64,000 nucleotides of DNA from Streptomyces inusitatus. GTDB lineage: Bacteria > Actinomycetota > Actinomycetes > Streptomycetales > Streptomycetaceae. The notes under the pieces were generated by a model. The model did no database searches and was not told the DNA's origin. It saw only the letters and a program-made list of their open reading frames with translations. The stretch lies in contig NZ_BMWG01000002.1 in the NCBI RefSeq assembly GCF_014651115.1, positions 406,907 through 470,906 on the forward strand, written 5' to 3'. The first letter of the stretch is position 1. Each line of letters starts with the position of its first letter. Shown here one piece after another: positions 1-7,854 of this stretch. Made by a program: the position numbers and the translations under genes.

Positions 1-498
1 CCCGGCAAGGACGGCTTCACCGTGCTGCGCCAGCTTCGCGAGGCCCGGGTCTCGGTGCCGGTGATCGTGCTCACCGCACGGGACTCGGTACGGGACACCG
101 TGGCCGGCCTGGAGGGCGGCGCGGACGACTGGATGACCAAGCCCTTCCGCTTCGAGGAGCTCCTCGCCCGGGTGCGGCTGCGGCTGCGCACCGCGGCGGG
201 CGCGCCCGAGGTGACGGTCCTGCGCAACGGCGAGCTGACGCTCGATCTGCGCACCCGCCGGGCCCGCTCGGGCGAGCGGACGGTGGATCTGACCGCGCGT
301 GAGTTCGTCCTGCTGGAGCTGTTTCTGCGCCACCCGGGGCAGGTGCTCTCCCGGGAGCAGATCCTGTCGCACGTCTGGGGGTACGACTTCGACCCCGGCT
401 CCAACATCGTCGACGTCTATGTCCGCGCCCTGCGCAAGAAGCTGGGGGCCGGACGGGTCGAGACGGTACGGGGGATGGGATACCGGCTGCCCGAGTGA
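1..498 (+). CDS. OmpR/PhoB-family response regulator, C-terminal part (5' truncated by window)
   Basis: The reading frame is open from base 1, so the gene begins upstream of the window; a GTG at 22 is only an internal codon. The visible part has the end of a receiver domain: the strand VIVLTAR carrying the conserved Thr, then the conserved Lys in WMTKPF. A full OmpR-type winged helix follows (TAREFVLLELFLRHPG, SREQILSHVWGYDF, the recognition helix NIVDVYVRALRKKLG, and the wing VRGMGYRLPE). The phospho-acceptor Asp lies outside the window. It is a DNA-binding transcription factor of a two-component system; the kinase is not visible. A direct-repeat operator-like element starts 18 bp after its stop, before the permease gene, which could therefore be its target (inference). 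Confidence 0.9.
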   Translation, partial: PGKDGFTVLRQLREARVSVPVIVLTARDSVRDTVAGLEGGADDWMTKPFRFEELLARVRLRLRTAAGAPEVTVLRNGELTLDLRTRRARSGERTVDLTAREFVLLELFLRHPGQVLSREQILSHVWGYDFDPGSNIVDVYVRALRKKLGAGRVETVRGMGYRLPE

Positions 499-516
499 GC
501 GGGCGCGTGAAGTTCC

Positions 517-549
517 TTTCATGAAGTGCTCATGGAGCCCTCACCGCCC
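517..549 (+). promoter_or_regulatory. Three 11-bp direct repeats, PHO-box-like
   Basis: Three consecutive 11-mers, TTTCATGAAGT, GCTCATGGAGC and CCTCACCGCCC, share a TCAtg/TCAcc core at the same position. Streptomyces PhoP boxes, and OmpR/PhoB-family sites in general, are built of 11-bp direct-repeat units with a TTCACC-like core. The element ends 18 bp before the permease start. It could bind PhoP or the OmpR-type regulator encoded just upstream. Confidence 0.45.
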
Positions 550-567
550 GGGTGAAATCTCTTCCAT

Positions 568-1980
568 GTGACCTTGAACCTGCGACAAGCGGCGACCCTG
601 TGCGTGGCCCTGAGCATCTGCGCACTGCTCATCGTCCCCGGAAACTTCCCGGGGCTGAGCGGCGACGCCCGTATCACCCTCGCCGTCTTCGCCCTGGCGA
701 CCTGCGCCTGGATCGGCACGCCGATCGACGACACCTATATCGCCCTGGGCGCGGGGCTCGCTCTGACCGCGACGGGGGTGATCAGCAGCGACGAACTCTT
801 CGGCACCCTCGGTGACGACACCGTGTGGCTGCTGATCTGCGCCTTCGTGCTGGCCGCCGCGGTGGCCAGGACCGGGCTCGCCGGGCGGGCCGCCGCCTTC
901 CTGGTCGGCGGTGCGCGCACGGTGCGGCAGCTGGTCCATCTGACCACCGCGGCGCTGGTGGTCACGGCCTTCGCGGTGCCCGCGACCTCGGGGCGGGCCG
1001 CGCTCGCCATGCCGGTCTTCCTGGCGCTGGCGAAGGCGCTGTCTGACCGCAAGCGGCTGGTGGTGATGCTGGCGCTGCTCTTCCCCACCGTCATCCTGCT
1101 GTCGGCGGTCGCCACGCTGATCGGCGCGGGAGCGCATCTGATCACCGTGTCGGTGCTGTGGGAGGCGGCCGGGGAGCGCATCGGCTTCACCGAGTGGCTG
1201 ATGATCGGACTGCCGCTGGCCGTGGTCTCCTCCCATCTGGCGGCGGAGGCGGTGCTGTTCACCACGACCCGCCGCGAGGACCGCGGGGGTCCGGTGCACA
1301 TCACCGCCGAGGAGATCCAGAAGCACAGCGACAAGCCGGTCACCGGCCCGCTGGAGGCCGCCGAGACCCGGTGCGCCCTGCTGCTGGCCACGGTGGTCGT
1401 CCTGTGGTGCAGCGAGCCGCTGCACCGGGTGCCGCCCGCCGTGGTGGCGCTGATCGGGGCCATAGTGGCGGCCTCGCCGGCGCTGGGCACCGTACGGCTG
1501 AAGGACGCGCTCAAGACCGTGCCGTGGTCGCTGCTGCTGTTCATGGCGGCGACCATGGCGATGGGTGTGGCGCTCGCCGACTCCGGGGCGGCGAAGTGGC
1601 TGGTCGGCGGGGTGCCGCTGGATCTGCCGCCGTGGCTGTTCCTCACCGTGGTGGTGGGTGTCTCCACCATGGCGCACCTGGTGCTCCAGTCCCGGTCGGC
1701 GAGATCCTCGGTCCTGGTGCCGCTGGTGGTCGCCGCGGCCGTCGGCGCGGGGGTCAACCCGGTCGCCGCCGCCCTCGCCTCCACCGCCGCCGCGGGCTTC
1801 TGCCACACCCTGCCCGCCTCCGCGAAGCCGGTCACCCTCTTCGCCGAGATCCCCGGGACCCCCACGTACACCCCGCGCGATCTGCTACGGCTCTCCGCCG
1901 TGCTCGCCCCGATGACCGCGGCGCTGGTGCTGCTGTTCGCGGTCGCCGTCTGGCCGCTGATCGGCGTACCGCTCCGCTGA
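568..1980 (+). CDS. SLC13/DASS-family anion permease
   Basis: A 470-residue, very hydrophobic protein with about a dozen predicted membrane segments spread over the whole length (first at about residues 8-50, last at about 440-467). The layout, with a cytoplasmic charged stretch near residues 230-262 and Ser/Thr/Pro-rich reentrant-like segments (AVPATSGRAALAMP; SRSARSSVLVPLVV), fits the divalent anion:Na+ symporter/ArsB-NhaD superfamily. Members move di- and tricarboxylates, sulfate or similar anions; the substrate cannot be read here. The start is the GTG at 568. No strong ribosome site is seen, and the region before it carries the 11-bp repeat array. Confidence 0.75.
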   Translation: MTLNLRQAATLCVALSICALLIVPGNFPGLSGDARITLAVFALATCAWIGTPIDDTYIALGAGLALTATGVISSDELFGTLGDDTVWLLICAFVLAAAVARTGLAGRAAAFLVGGARTVRQLVHLTTAALVVTAFAVPATSGRAALAMPVFLALAKALSDRKRLVVMLALLFPTVILLSAVATLIGAGAHLITVSVLWEAAGERIGFTEWLMIGLPLAVVSSHLAAEAVLFTTTRREDRGGPVHITAEEIQKHSDKPVTGPLEAAETRCALLLATVVVLWCSEPLHRVPPAVVALIGAIVAASPALGTVRLKDALKTVPWSLLLFMAATMAMGVALADSGAAKWLVGGVPLDLPPWLFLTVVVGVSTMAHLVLQSRSARSSVLVPLVVAAAVGAGVNPVAAALASTAAAGFCHTLPASAKPVTLFAEIPGTPTYTPRDLLRLSAVLAPMTAALVLLFAVAVWPLIGVPLR

Positions 1981-2003
1981 CGGCCCGCCCGTCCCCCGGA
2001 TCC

Positions 2004-2027
2004 TCAACCCTCTGTTCAACCCTCTGT
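2004..2027 (+). repeat. Perfect 12-bp tandem duplication before glycerate kinase
   Basis: TCAACCCTCTGT occurs twice head to tail, immediately before the CAGGAG ribosome site of the glycerate kinase gene. It is probably a slippage duplication in the short leader between the permease and kinase genes; function unknown. Confidence 0.7.
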
Positions 2028-2041
2028 CAGGAGTTCATACG

Positions 2042-3244
2042 ATGCTGACCCGATTCGCGATCGCCCCCAGCGGTTTCAAGGAGTCCCTCTCCGCGCAGTC
2101 GGCCGCCGAGGCCATCGCCGAGGGCGTACTCAGGGTGGTGCCCGAGGCCGAGATCGATCTGATCCCGCTGGTCGACGGCGGCGAGGGCACGGCGCAGGCG
2201 CTGGCCTCCGCGTCCGGCGGGCGGCTGGTGCGGCTGCGGGCCACCGGGCCGACGGGCGAGCCGATCGACACCCACTTCGCGCTCCTGGGCGAGCGGGAGG
2301 AGACCGCGGTGGTGGAGATGGCGGCGGTGGCCGGGCTCTCCCTCGTACCGCGTGAGCTGCGCGATCCCGGCGCGACGACGACCTATGGCGTGGGTGAGCT
2401 GATCTCGGCCGCGCTCGACACCGGCGTCCGGCGGATCCTCGTCGGCTGCGGCGACTCCGGGACCTCGGACGGCGGGGCCGGGGCGCTCCAGGCGCTCGGC
2501 GCTCGGCTGCTCGACCAGAGCGGCCGGGAGCTGCCGCGCGGCGGCCGGGAGCTGGTGCGGCTGGCGCGGATCGACGCCTCCGGGCTCGATCCCCGGCTGG
2601 CGCGGACCGAGATCCGGGTCGCCTGCAATCCGTTCAACGTGCTGTGCGGCGAGCGCGGGGTGGCCAGGGTCTTCGGGCCGCAGAAGGGGGCGACGCCCGC
2701 GCAGGTCGAGCTGCTCGCGGCGGGCCTGGAGCGGTGGGCGGCCGTGCTCACCCGGGATCTGGCGGTCCGCACCGATCTGTACGACGGGCCCGGCACCGGG
2801 GCCTCCGGCGGTCTGGGCGCGGGGCTCGCGGCGCTCGGCGGCGCGCTGCTGCCGCGCTTCGACGTCCTCCTGGACCATCTGGACCTGGACGCCCGGCTGG
2901 CCCGCGCCGATCTGGTGGTGACCGCCGAGGGCGCTCTCGACCACCAGACCCCGCGCGGCAAGGTGCCGGCCGAGGTGGCCAGGCGCGCCAAGCTCCACGG
3001 GCGCGAGGTGCTGGCGCTGGCGGGCACCATCGGGGAGGGCGCGCATCTGGTGCGCTCCTCGGGGGTGGACGCGTACAGCTCGATCCTGCCCGCGCCGGTC
3101 TCGCTCACGGAGGCGCTCGGCCGCGGTGGGGAGTTCCTCACCGACGCGACCGAGCGTGCCCTGCGGATGATTCTGATCGGGACGCGGCTACCGGTTCACG
3201 CGGAGGCGGTGTCCGGGACGCACCGGCCGTCCTCGGTGCGGTAG
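2042..3244 (+). CDS. Glycerate kinase
   Basis: A 400-residue protein of the GarK/GlxK glycerate kinase family, which phosphorylates D-glycerate with ATP. Family signatures are visible: the start RFAIAPSGFKESLSA, the Asp-Gly-Gly-Glu-Gly turn in LVDGGEGTAQAL (about residue 44), GCGDSGTSDGGAGALQALG (about residues 137-155), FGPQKGA, and the late TAEGALDHQT segment. CAGGAG sits 9 bp before the ATG. It lies 61 bp downstream of the SLC13 permease, so the two may be co-transcribed. The last 49 bp overlap the 3' end of the opposite-strand aminotransferase gene. The tail after MILIGTR looks like an unconserved extension. Confidence 0.92.
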   Translation: MLTRFAIAPSGFKESLSAQSAAEAIAEGVLRVVPEAEIDLIPLVDGGEGTAQALASASGGRLVRLRATGPTGEPIDTHFALLGEREETAVVEMAAVAGLSLVPRELRDPGATTTYGVGELISAALDTGVRRILVGCGDSGTSDGGAGALQALGARLLDQSGRELPRGGRELVRLARIDASGLDPRLARTEIRVACNPFNVLCGERGVARVFGPQKGATPAQVELLAAGLERWAAVLTRDLAVRTDLYDGPGTGASGGLGAGLAALGGALLPRFDVLLDHLDLDARLARADLVVTAEGALDHQTPRGKVPAEVARRAKLHGREVLALAGTIGEGAHLVRSSGVDAYSSILPAPVSLTEALGRGGEFLTDATERALRMILIGTRLPVHAEAVSGTHRPSSVR

Positions 3245-4569
3245 TTCCACCGCGCGCCCTGGGCGACCAGTTCCTTGACGGCGCGGACAAAGCGCTCGAC
3301 GTGCTCCTCGGGGGTGCCCGCGCCGAAGCTGACCCGGATCGCGTTGAGCGAGCGCTCGCCCGGCTCGCTCTCCGGCGCGCCGCACTCCCCCGGGTCCTGC
3401 GGGTCGCTGCCGAGCAGGGTGCGGACCAGGGGGTGGGCGCAGAAGAGTCCGTCGCGGACGCCGATGCCGTACTCGGCGGAGAGCGCGGCGGCGAAGTGCG
3501 AGCTGTTCCAGCCCTCCACCACGAAGGAGATCACGCCGACCCTGGGGGCGTCGTCGCCGAAGAGCGAGAGCACCTTGACCTCGGGGACCTCGGCGAGACC
3601 GGCGCGGACCACGCCGACCAGCCGCTGCTCACGGGCGACGAGCTCGTCGAAACCGGCCTCGGTGAGGGCCTTGCAGGCGGAGGCTATGGCGTAGACGCCG
3701 ATGACATTGGGCGAACCGGCCTCGTGGCGGGCGGCGGTGGAGTGCCACTCGACCTCGACGCCGCCGTCGGCGCGGCGCGCGACCTTGCGGGACGCGCCGC
3801 CGCCGGCGAGGTAGGGGTCCGCGTCCTGGAGCCAGTCGGCGCGGCCGGCCAGCACGCCCGAGCCGAAGGGGGCGTAGAGCTTGTGTCCGGAGAACGCGAC
3901 CCAGTCGACGTCGAGTTCGCGGACGGAGAGCGGGTGGTGGGGGGCGAGCTGGGCGGCGTCCAGGACGATGCGCGCGCCGTGGGCGTGCGCGGCGGCGGCG
4001 AGTTCCCGTACGGGCCACAGCTCGCCGGTCACATTGGACGCGCCCGTCACACAGACCAGGGCGGGCCCGTAGGGGTCGCGGTCGGCGAGGGCGCGCTCCA
4101 GGGTGGTGACGGCCTCGGCGGGGGTGCGGGGGGCGTTGAGGTAGGTGACCTCGGCGTCGCGCCAGGGGAGCAGGGAGGCGTGGTGCTCGGTCTCGAAGAC
4201 GAAGACCTGGCAGCCGGCGGGGAGGGCGGCGGCCAGCAGGTTCAGCGAGTCGGTGGTGGAGCGGGTGAAGACGAGCTGGTCGCCCTCGCGGCAGTCGAGG
4301 AACTCGGCGACGGTGCGGCGGCTGTTCTCGAAGAGGTCGGTGGAGAGCTGGGAGAGGTATCCCGCGCCCCGGTGGACGCTGCCGTAGTAGGGCGCATACG
4401 CGGCGACGTCGTCCCAGACGCGCTGGAGGGCGGGGGCGCTGGCCGCGTAGTCCAGGGCGGCGTAGGTGACTTCGCCGCCGGTGACGAGGGGGACCGTCAC
4501 ATCGCGGCCGAGGACGGCGAGGGGGGTGCTCACGGTGGTGTCGACGGCGGTGTTCGGGCGTGCGGACAT
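3196..4569 (-). CDS. Class V aminotransferase / cysteine desulfurase-like PLP enzyme
   Basis: A 457-residue fold-type I PLP enzyme of the NifS/Csd-like class V group. Visible: YAASAPALQRVWDDV near the N terminus, TRSTTDSLNLLA (cofactor phosphate region), EHHASLLPW, LDAAQLAPH (Asp and Gln that contact PLP), and the Schiff-base Lys in AFSGHKLYAPFGSG. ATG at 4569 has GGGAG 8 bp upstream. The mRNA leader carries a SAM-IV riboswitch, so expression should respond to S-adenosylmethionine; that links the enzyme to sulfur amino-acid metabolism rather than to bulk Fe-S assembly. No IscS-type catalytic Cys loop is evident: FCAHPLV may supply a Cys but the context differs. The exact substrate is unknown. 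Confidence 0.85.
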   Translation of the reverse strand: MSARPNTAVDTTVSTPLAVLGRDVTVPLVTGGEVTYAALDYAASAPALQRVWDDVAAYAPYYGSVHRGAGYLSQLSTDLFENSRRTVAEFLDCREGDQLVFTRSTTDSLNLLAAALPAGCQVFVFETEHHASLLPWRDAEVTYLNAPRTPAEAVTTLERALADRDPYGPALVCVTGASNVTGELWPVRELAAAAHAHGARIVLDAAQLAPHHPLSVRELDVDWVAFSGHKLYAPFGSGVLAGRADWLQDADPYLAGGGASRKVARRADGGVEVEWHSTAARHEAGSPNVIGVYAIASACKALTEAGFDELVAREQRLVGVVRAGLAEVPEVKVLSLFGDDAPRVGVISFVVEGWNSSHFAAALSAEYGIGVRDGLFCAHPLVRTLLGSDPQDPGECGAPESEPGERSLNAIRVSFGAGTPEEHVERFVRAVKELVAQGARWNYRTEDGRCVPDTASA

Positions 4570-4716
4570 GGCGATATCTCCCGGCAGGACAGGCGGAATG
4601 GCTTCTTGGACCCGGCCGCGGGCGTGCGGAATCGCAGTGCGGCGTGCCGGGGATTGCCTCGGGGAGCGCGGCGGAGGCCGCGCGTGGAGGGTGTGCTGAA
4701 GAAGGGGCGTACAGCC

Positions 4717-4737
4717 CTATCGCATTCGCTTGCTCAC
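4717..4737 (-). CDS. Six-codon upstream ORF (MSKRMR) in the SAM-IV leader
   Basis: GTG AGC AAG CGA ATG CGA TAG reads as a six-residue peptide. A good ribosome site, AAGGGAG, sits 7 bp before the GTG. It lies between the riboswitch aptamer and the aminotransferase start, about 150 bp before that start. A small hairpin, GGGC-TGTAC-GCCC, begins at the stop codon and is followed by CTTCTTC. Whether it is translated is unproven; it could act as a leader peptide or as a landing site coupled to the riboswitch. Confidence 0.4.
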   Translation of the reverse strand: MSKRMR

Positions 4738-4759
4738 GAGACTGCTCCCTTGAGGACCA

Positions 4760-4783
4760 GGACCCCAGGGCGTACAGGGGTCC
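4760..4783 (-). terminator. Hairpin at 3' edge of SAM-IV aptamer (possible expression platform)
   Basis: On the minus strand GGACCCC and GGGGTCC form a 7-bp stem around a 10-nt loop. The 5' arm overlaps the last bases of the aptamer, so the two structures could be mutually exclusive. No T-run follows. The role as terminator or anti-structure is inference. Confidence 0.35.
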
Positions 4784-4896
4784 GCGCTTGCCGCAGACCT
4801 CGCTGCCTACGGCCTGGTCTTCACCCGGGGCACCCCGCCACGGACGGAGGGTTGCCGGACAGCGGGCCGGGGCCGTAGTCGCTGTCGCTCATGACC
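4779..4896 (-). promoter_or_regulatory. SAM-IV riboswitch
   Basis: The minus strand carries the actinobacterial SAM-IV core in order: GGTCATGAGCG, GCTGTCCGGCAACCCTCC, GGCGGGGTGCCCCGGGTGA, AGACCAGGCC, and the 3' pseudoknot part GGCAAGCGCGGAC. Length (about 118 nt) and spacing match the family as I remember it. It lies 210 bp before the class V aminotransferase start on the same strand. SAM binding would be expected to lower expression of that gene. Confidence 0.9.
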
Positions 4897-4972
4897 TGCC
4901 GGAACCGTATGCCAGCGGAGCGCGACAGCGCAAGACCGTTCCGCATCCCAAGACGGTCCGGGAACACGAGAA

Positions 4973-5005
4973 GGCCCCCGCCGGCTTCGAAAGTCGGCGG
5001 GGGCC
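4973..5005 (-). terminator. Terminator hairpin after trpD
   Basis: GGCCCCCGCCG and CGGCGGGGGCC-type arms form a GC-rich stem closed by a loop around TTTCGAA, starting 17 bp after the trpD stop. It is followed on the minus strand by TTCTCGTGTT. It also insulates trpD from the divergently useful SAM-IV promoter region. Confidence 0.8.
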
Positions 5006-5021
5006 CGGGGGCGGGAAGGCG

Positions 5022-6086
5022 TCAGGCGCTGGTGGCGGCGACCCAGCGCTCCAGGGCGGCGGCGGCCGCGCCGGAGTCGATGGAGTGGGCGGCGCGGGTG
5101 ATCGCCGCCGCGAGCTGGTCCTCCAGCGAGGCGTCCGAGGGCGCGAGGGCCACCAGCGCCGCCGCCGAGTTGAGCAGGACCGCGTCACGGACCGGCCCCT
5201 TCTCCCCGGCGAGGAGGCGGCGGGCCACCTCCGCGTTGTACGAGGCGTCCGCGCCGCGCAGGGCCTCCACCGGGACCAGCGGGATCCCGATGTCCCTCGG
5301 GTCGAAGGACCGCTCCCGCACCGAGCCGTCCCGTACCACCCAGACCCGGGAGGTCGCCGTCGTCGTCAGCTCGTCCAGCCCGTCGTCGCCCCGGAACACC
5401 AGTGCGGAGGATCCGCGCTCGGCGAGCACACCCGCGAGGATGGGCGCCATCCGGGCGTCCGCGACACCGGTGGCCTGGGCCTTCACCCGGGCCGGGTTGG
5501 TCAGCGGGCCGAGGAAGTTGAAGGTGGTGCGGATGCCCAGCTCCTTGCGGGCCGCCGCCACATGGCGGAGCGCCGGGTGGAACTTCACCGCGAAGCAGAA
5601 GGTGATGCCCGCCTCCTCCGCGACCTCGGCGACCCGCTGGGGGGGCAGCTCCAGATTGACGCCGAGCTTCTCCAGGACGTCCGAGGCCCCCGAGGCGCTG
5701 GACGCCGCCCGGTTGCCGTGCTTGACGACCTTCGTACCGGTCCCCGCGACGACGATCGCGGACATCGTGGAGATGTTGACCGTCTTCGCGCCGTCGCCGC
5801 CGGTGCCGACGATGTCGACGCTGGGGCCCGGCACCTCGATGAGCCGCGCGTGCTCGTACATCGTCCGGACCAGGCCGGAGATCTCCGCGACGGTCTCGCC
5901 CTTGGCGCGCAGCGCCACCGCGAATCCGGCGATCTGCGCGTCGGTGGCCGCGCCGCTGAGGATCTGGTGCATCGCCCAGGCGGTGGCGTCCGCGCTCTGG
6001 TCGTGCTGGTCGAGGAGGGAGTTCAGCACGAGGGGCCAGGAGAGGTCCGCCACGCTGTCGCCGCCTGCCGGGGTCACAACGTTCAT
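5022..6086 (-). CDS. trpD: Anthranilate phosphoribosyltransferase
   Basis: A 354-residue enzyme joining anthranilate and PRPP in tryptophan synthesis. The PRPP-binding signature [18 protein letters not shown] is at about residues 91-108, followed by [21 protein letters not shown] and [14 protein letters not shown], all diagnostic. Length is normal for the family. ATG at 6086 has GGAGCGG just upstream. No other trp gene is in the window; a lone trpD beside the qcr/cta cluster is also seen in mycobacteria. It reads in the same direction as qcrB but a strong hairpin lies between, so it probably has its own promoter. Confidence 0.96.
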   Translation of the reverse strand: MNVVTPAGGDSVADLSWPLVLNSLLDQHDQSADATAWAMHQILSGAATDAQIAGFAVALRAKGETVAEISGLVRTMYEHARLIEVPGPSVDIVGTGGDGAKTVNISTMSAIVVAGTGTKVVKHGNRAASSASGASDVLEKLGVNLELPPQRVAEVAEEAGITFCFAVKFHPALRHVAAARKELGIRTTFNFLGPLTNPARVKAQATGVADARMAPILAGVLAERGSSALVFRGDDGLDELTTTATSRVWVVRDGSVRERSFDPRDIGIPLVPVEALRGADASYNAEVARRLLAGEKGPVRDAVLLNSAAALVALAPSDASLEDQLAAAITRAAHSIDSGAAAAALERWVAATSA

Positions 6087-6150
6087 GGTCCGCTCCAGGG
6101 TCCATCTGGGGATAAGGGGTAGGCCTCCACCCTATCCAGCCCCGGGGACG

Positions 6151-6189
6151 GCCAAGAGCCCCGTCCATTGCCTGGACGGGGCTCTTGGC
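6151..6189 (-). terminator. Terminator after the ctaE-qcrCAB operon
   Basis: A perfect 16-bp inverted repeat, GCCAAGAGCCCCGTCC, with a 7-nt loop, 30 bp after the qcrB stop. There is no T-tract, as is usual in Streptomyces. Confidence 0.85.
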
Positions 6190-6219
6190 TGTGGCGATCG
6201 TAACGATCAGATCAGGCGA

Positions 6220-7854
6220 TCAGTGGTGGCCGTGGCCACTGGTGATCTCCTTGTACTCCTCGGCGGTGGGCTTGGGAATCTGGTTCCCCTCGCCGTAGAA
6301 GCTCTGGCTGAGCTTGGCCTGCGTCTTCTTGACGAGCGAGACCTTCCGCTCCACGCCGTTCTTGTCCACGGTCGGGCCGATCTCGATCGGCTTGTACTGC
6401 TCGTGCGCGGTGAGGCGGTACAGCTCACCCTGGCTGAGCGGTTCGTGGACCTCGACGAACTCACCGTGCGGCAGTCGCTTGATGATGCCGGACTCGCGTC
6501 CGTGCAGCACCTTGTCCCTGTCGCGGCGCTGGAGTCCGAGGCAGATGCGCTTCGTGACGATGAAGGCGATGACCGGTCCGGCGAAGAAGAAGATCCGGAC
6601 GAACCAGGTGATCGCGTTGATCGACAGGTTGAAGTGGGTGGCGACGATGTCGTTGCCACCGCCGATCAACATGATGAAGTACGCGGTCAGCCAGGCCACA
6701 CCGAAGGCCGTACGCGTCGGGGCGTTGCGCGGGCGGTCCAGGATGTGGTGCTCGCGCTTGTCCCCGGTGACCCAGGACTCGATGAAGGGGTAGACCCCGA
6801 TCGCGCCCAGCACCAGCGGGAAGGCGATCAGCGGGATGAGTACGCCCAGTGCGAGCGTATGACCCCAGGCGTTGATCTCCCAGCCGGGCATCACACGGAT
6901 CAGACCCTCGGCGAAGCCCATGTACCAGTCGGGTTGCGCGCCGGTGGAGACCTGGTCGACCCGGTAGGGGCCGAGTGCCCAGATCGGGTTCAGCGTGGCG
7001 ACGGCGGAGACCACCGCGATGATGCCGAAGACCAGGAAGAAGAAGCCACCCGCCTTGGCCATGTAGACCGGCAGCAGCGGCATGCCGACGACGTTCTTCT
7101 CGGTGCGGCCGGGACCCGCGTACTGCGTGTGCTTGTGGTAGACGACCAGGATCAGATGGCCCACCAGCAGACCGAGCATGATGCCCGGCAACAGCAGGAT
7201 GTGGATCGAGTAGAACCGGGACACGAAGTCGTGACCTGGGAACTCCCCGCCGAACAAGAACATCGAGATGTATGTGCCCACGACTGGCACGGCCAGGATC
7301 GCGCCCTGCATGAAGCGGACGCCGGTGCCGGAGAGCAGGTCGTCCGGGAGCGAGTAGCCGGTGAAACCGGTGAACATGCCCAGGAAGAGCAGCAGGAAGC
7401 CGAAGAGCCAGTTGACCTCGCGCGGCTTGCGGAACGCGCCGGTGAAGAAGACGCGCATCATGTGGACCATCATCGCGGCGACGAAGATCAGCGCGGCCCA
7501 GTGGTGGATCTGCCGGATGAGCAGACCGCCGCGGACGTCGAAGCTGATCTCCAGCGTCGAGGCGTAGGCCTCGGACATGCGTACGCCCTGCATGGGGACG
7601 TAGCTGCCGTGGTAGACGATCTCGTTCATCGACGGGGTGAAGAACAGCGTCAGATACACACCCGTGAGGATGATGATCACGAAGCTGTAGAGGCAGATCT
7701 CACCGAGCATGAAGGACCAGTGGTCCGGGAAGATCTTGCGCATGTTGGCCTTGGCCAGGGAGTAGATCCCCAGCCGGCCGTCCGCCCAGTCCGCGACCCG
7801 CTCACCTGCGGGTGCTTTGCGCTCGGGGCGCTTGGTCTCAGTTGCAGTACTCAT
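6220..7854 (-). CDS. qcrB: Cytochrome bc1 complex cytochrome b subunit
   Basis: A 544-residue membrane protein of the menaquinol:cytochrome c oxidoreductase. Heme-b His ligands are visible in paired helices: IHHWAALIFVAAMMVHMMRV and SIHILLLPGIMLGLLVGHL. The quinol-site region and the long actinobacterial C-terminal extension (after about residue 420) are present. I take ATG at 7854 (MSTATETK) because it overlaps the qcrA stop as ATGA; the frame extends further upstream but that part lies wholly inside qcrA. In actinobacteria this complex forms an obligate supercomplex with the aa3 oxidase encoded nearby. Confidence 0.96.
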   Translation of the reverse strand: MSTATETKRPERKAPAGERVADWADGRLGIYSLAKANMRKIFPDHWSFMLGEICLYSFVIIILTGVYLTLFFTPSMNEIVYHGSYVPMQGVRMSEAYASTLEISFDVRGGLLIRQIHHWAALIFVAAMMVHMMRVFFTGAFRKPREVNWLFGFLLLFLGMFTGFTGYSLPDDLLSGTGVRFMQGAILAVPVVGTYISMFLFGGEFPGHDFVSRFYSIHILLLPGIMLGLLVGHLILVVYHKHTQYAGPGRTEKNVVGMPLLPVYMAKAGGFFFLVFGIIAVVSAVATLNPIWALGPYRVDQVSTGAQPDWYMGFAEGLIRVMPGWEINAWGHTLALGVLIPLIAFPLVLGAIGVYPFIESWVTGDKREHHILDRPRNAPTRTAFGVAWLTAYFIMLIGGGNDIVATHFNLSINAITWFVRIFFFAGPVIAFIVTKRICLGLQRRDRDKVLHGRESGIIKRLPHGEFVEVHEPLSQGELYRLTAHEQYKPIEIGPTVDKNGVERKVSLVKKTQAKLSQSFYGEGNQIPKPTAEEYKEITSGHGHH

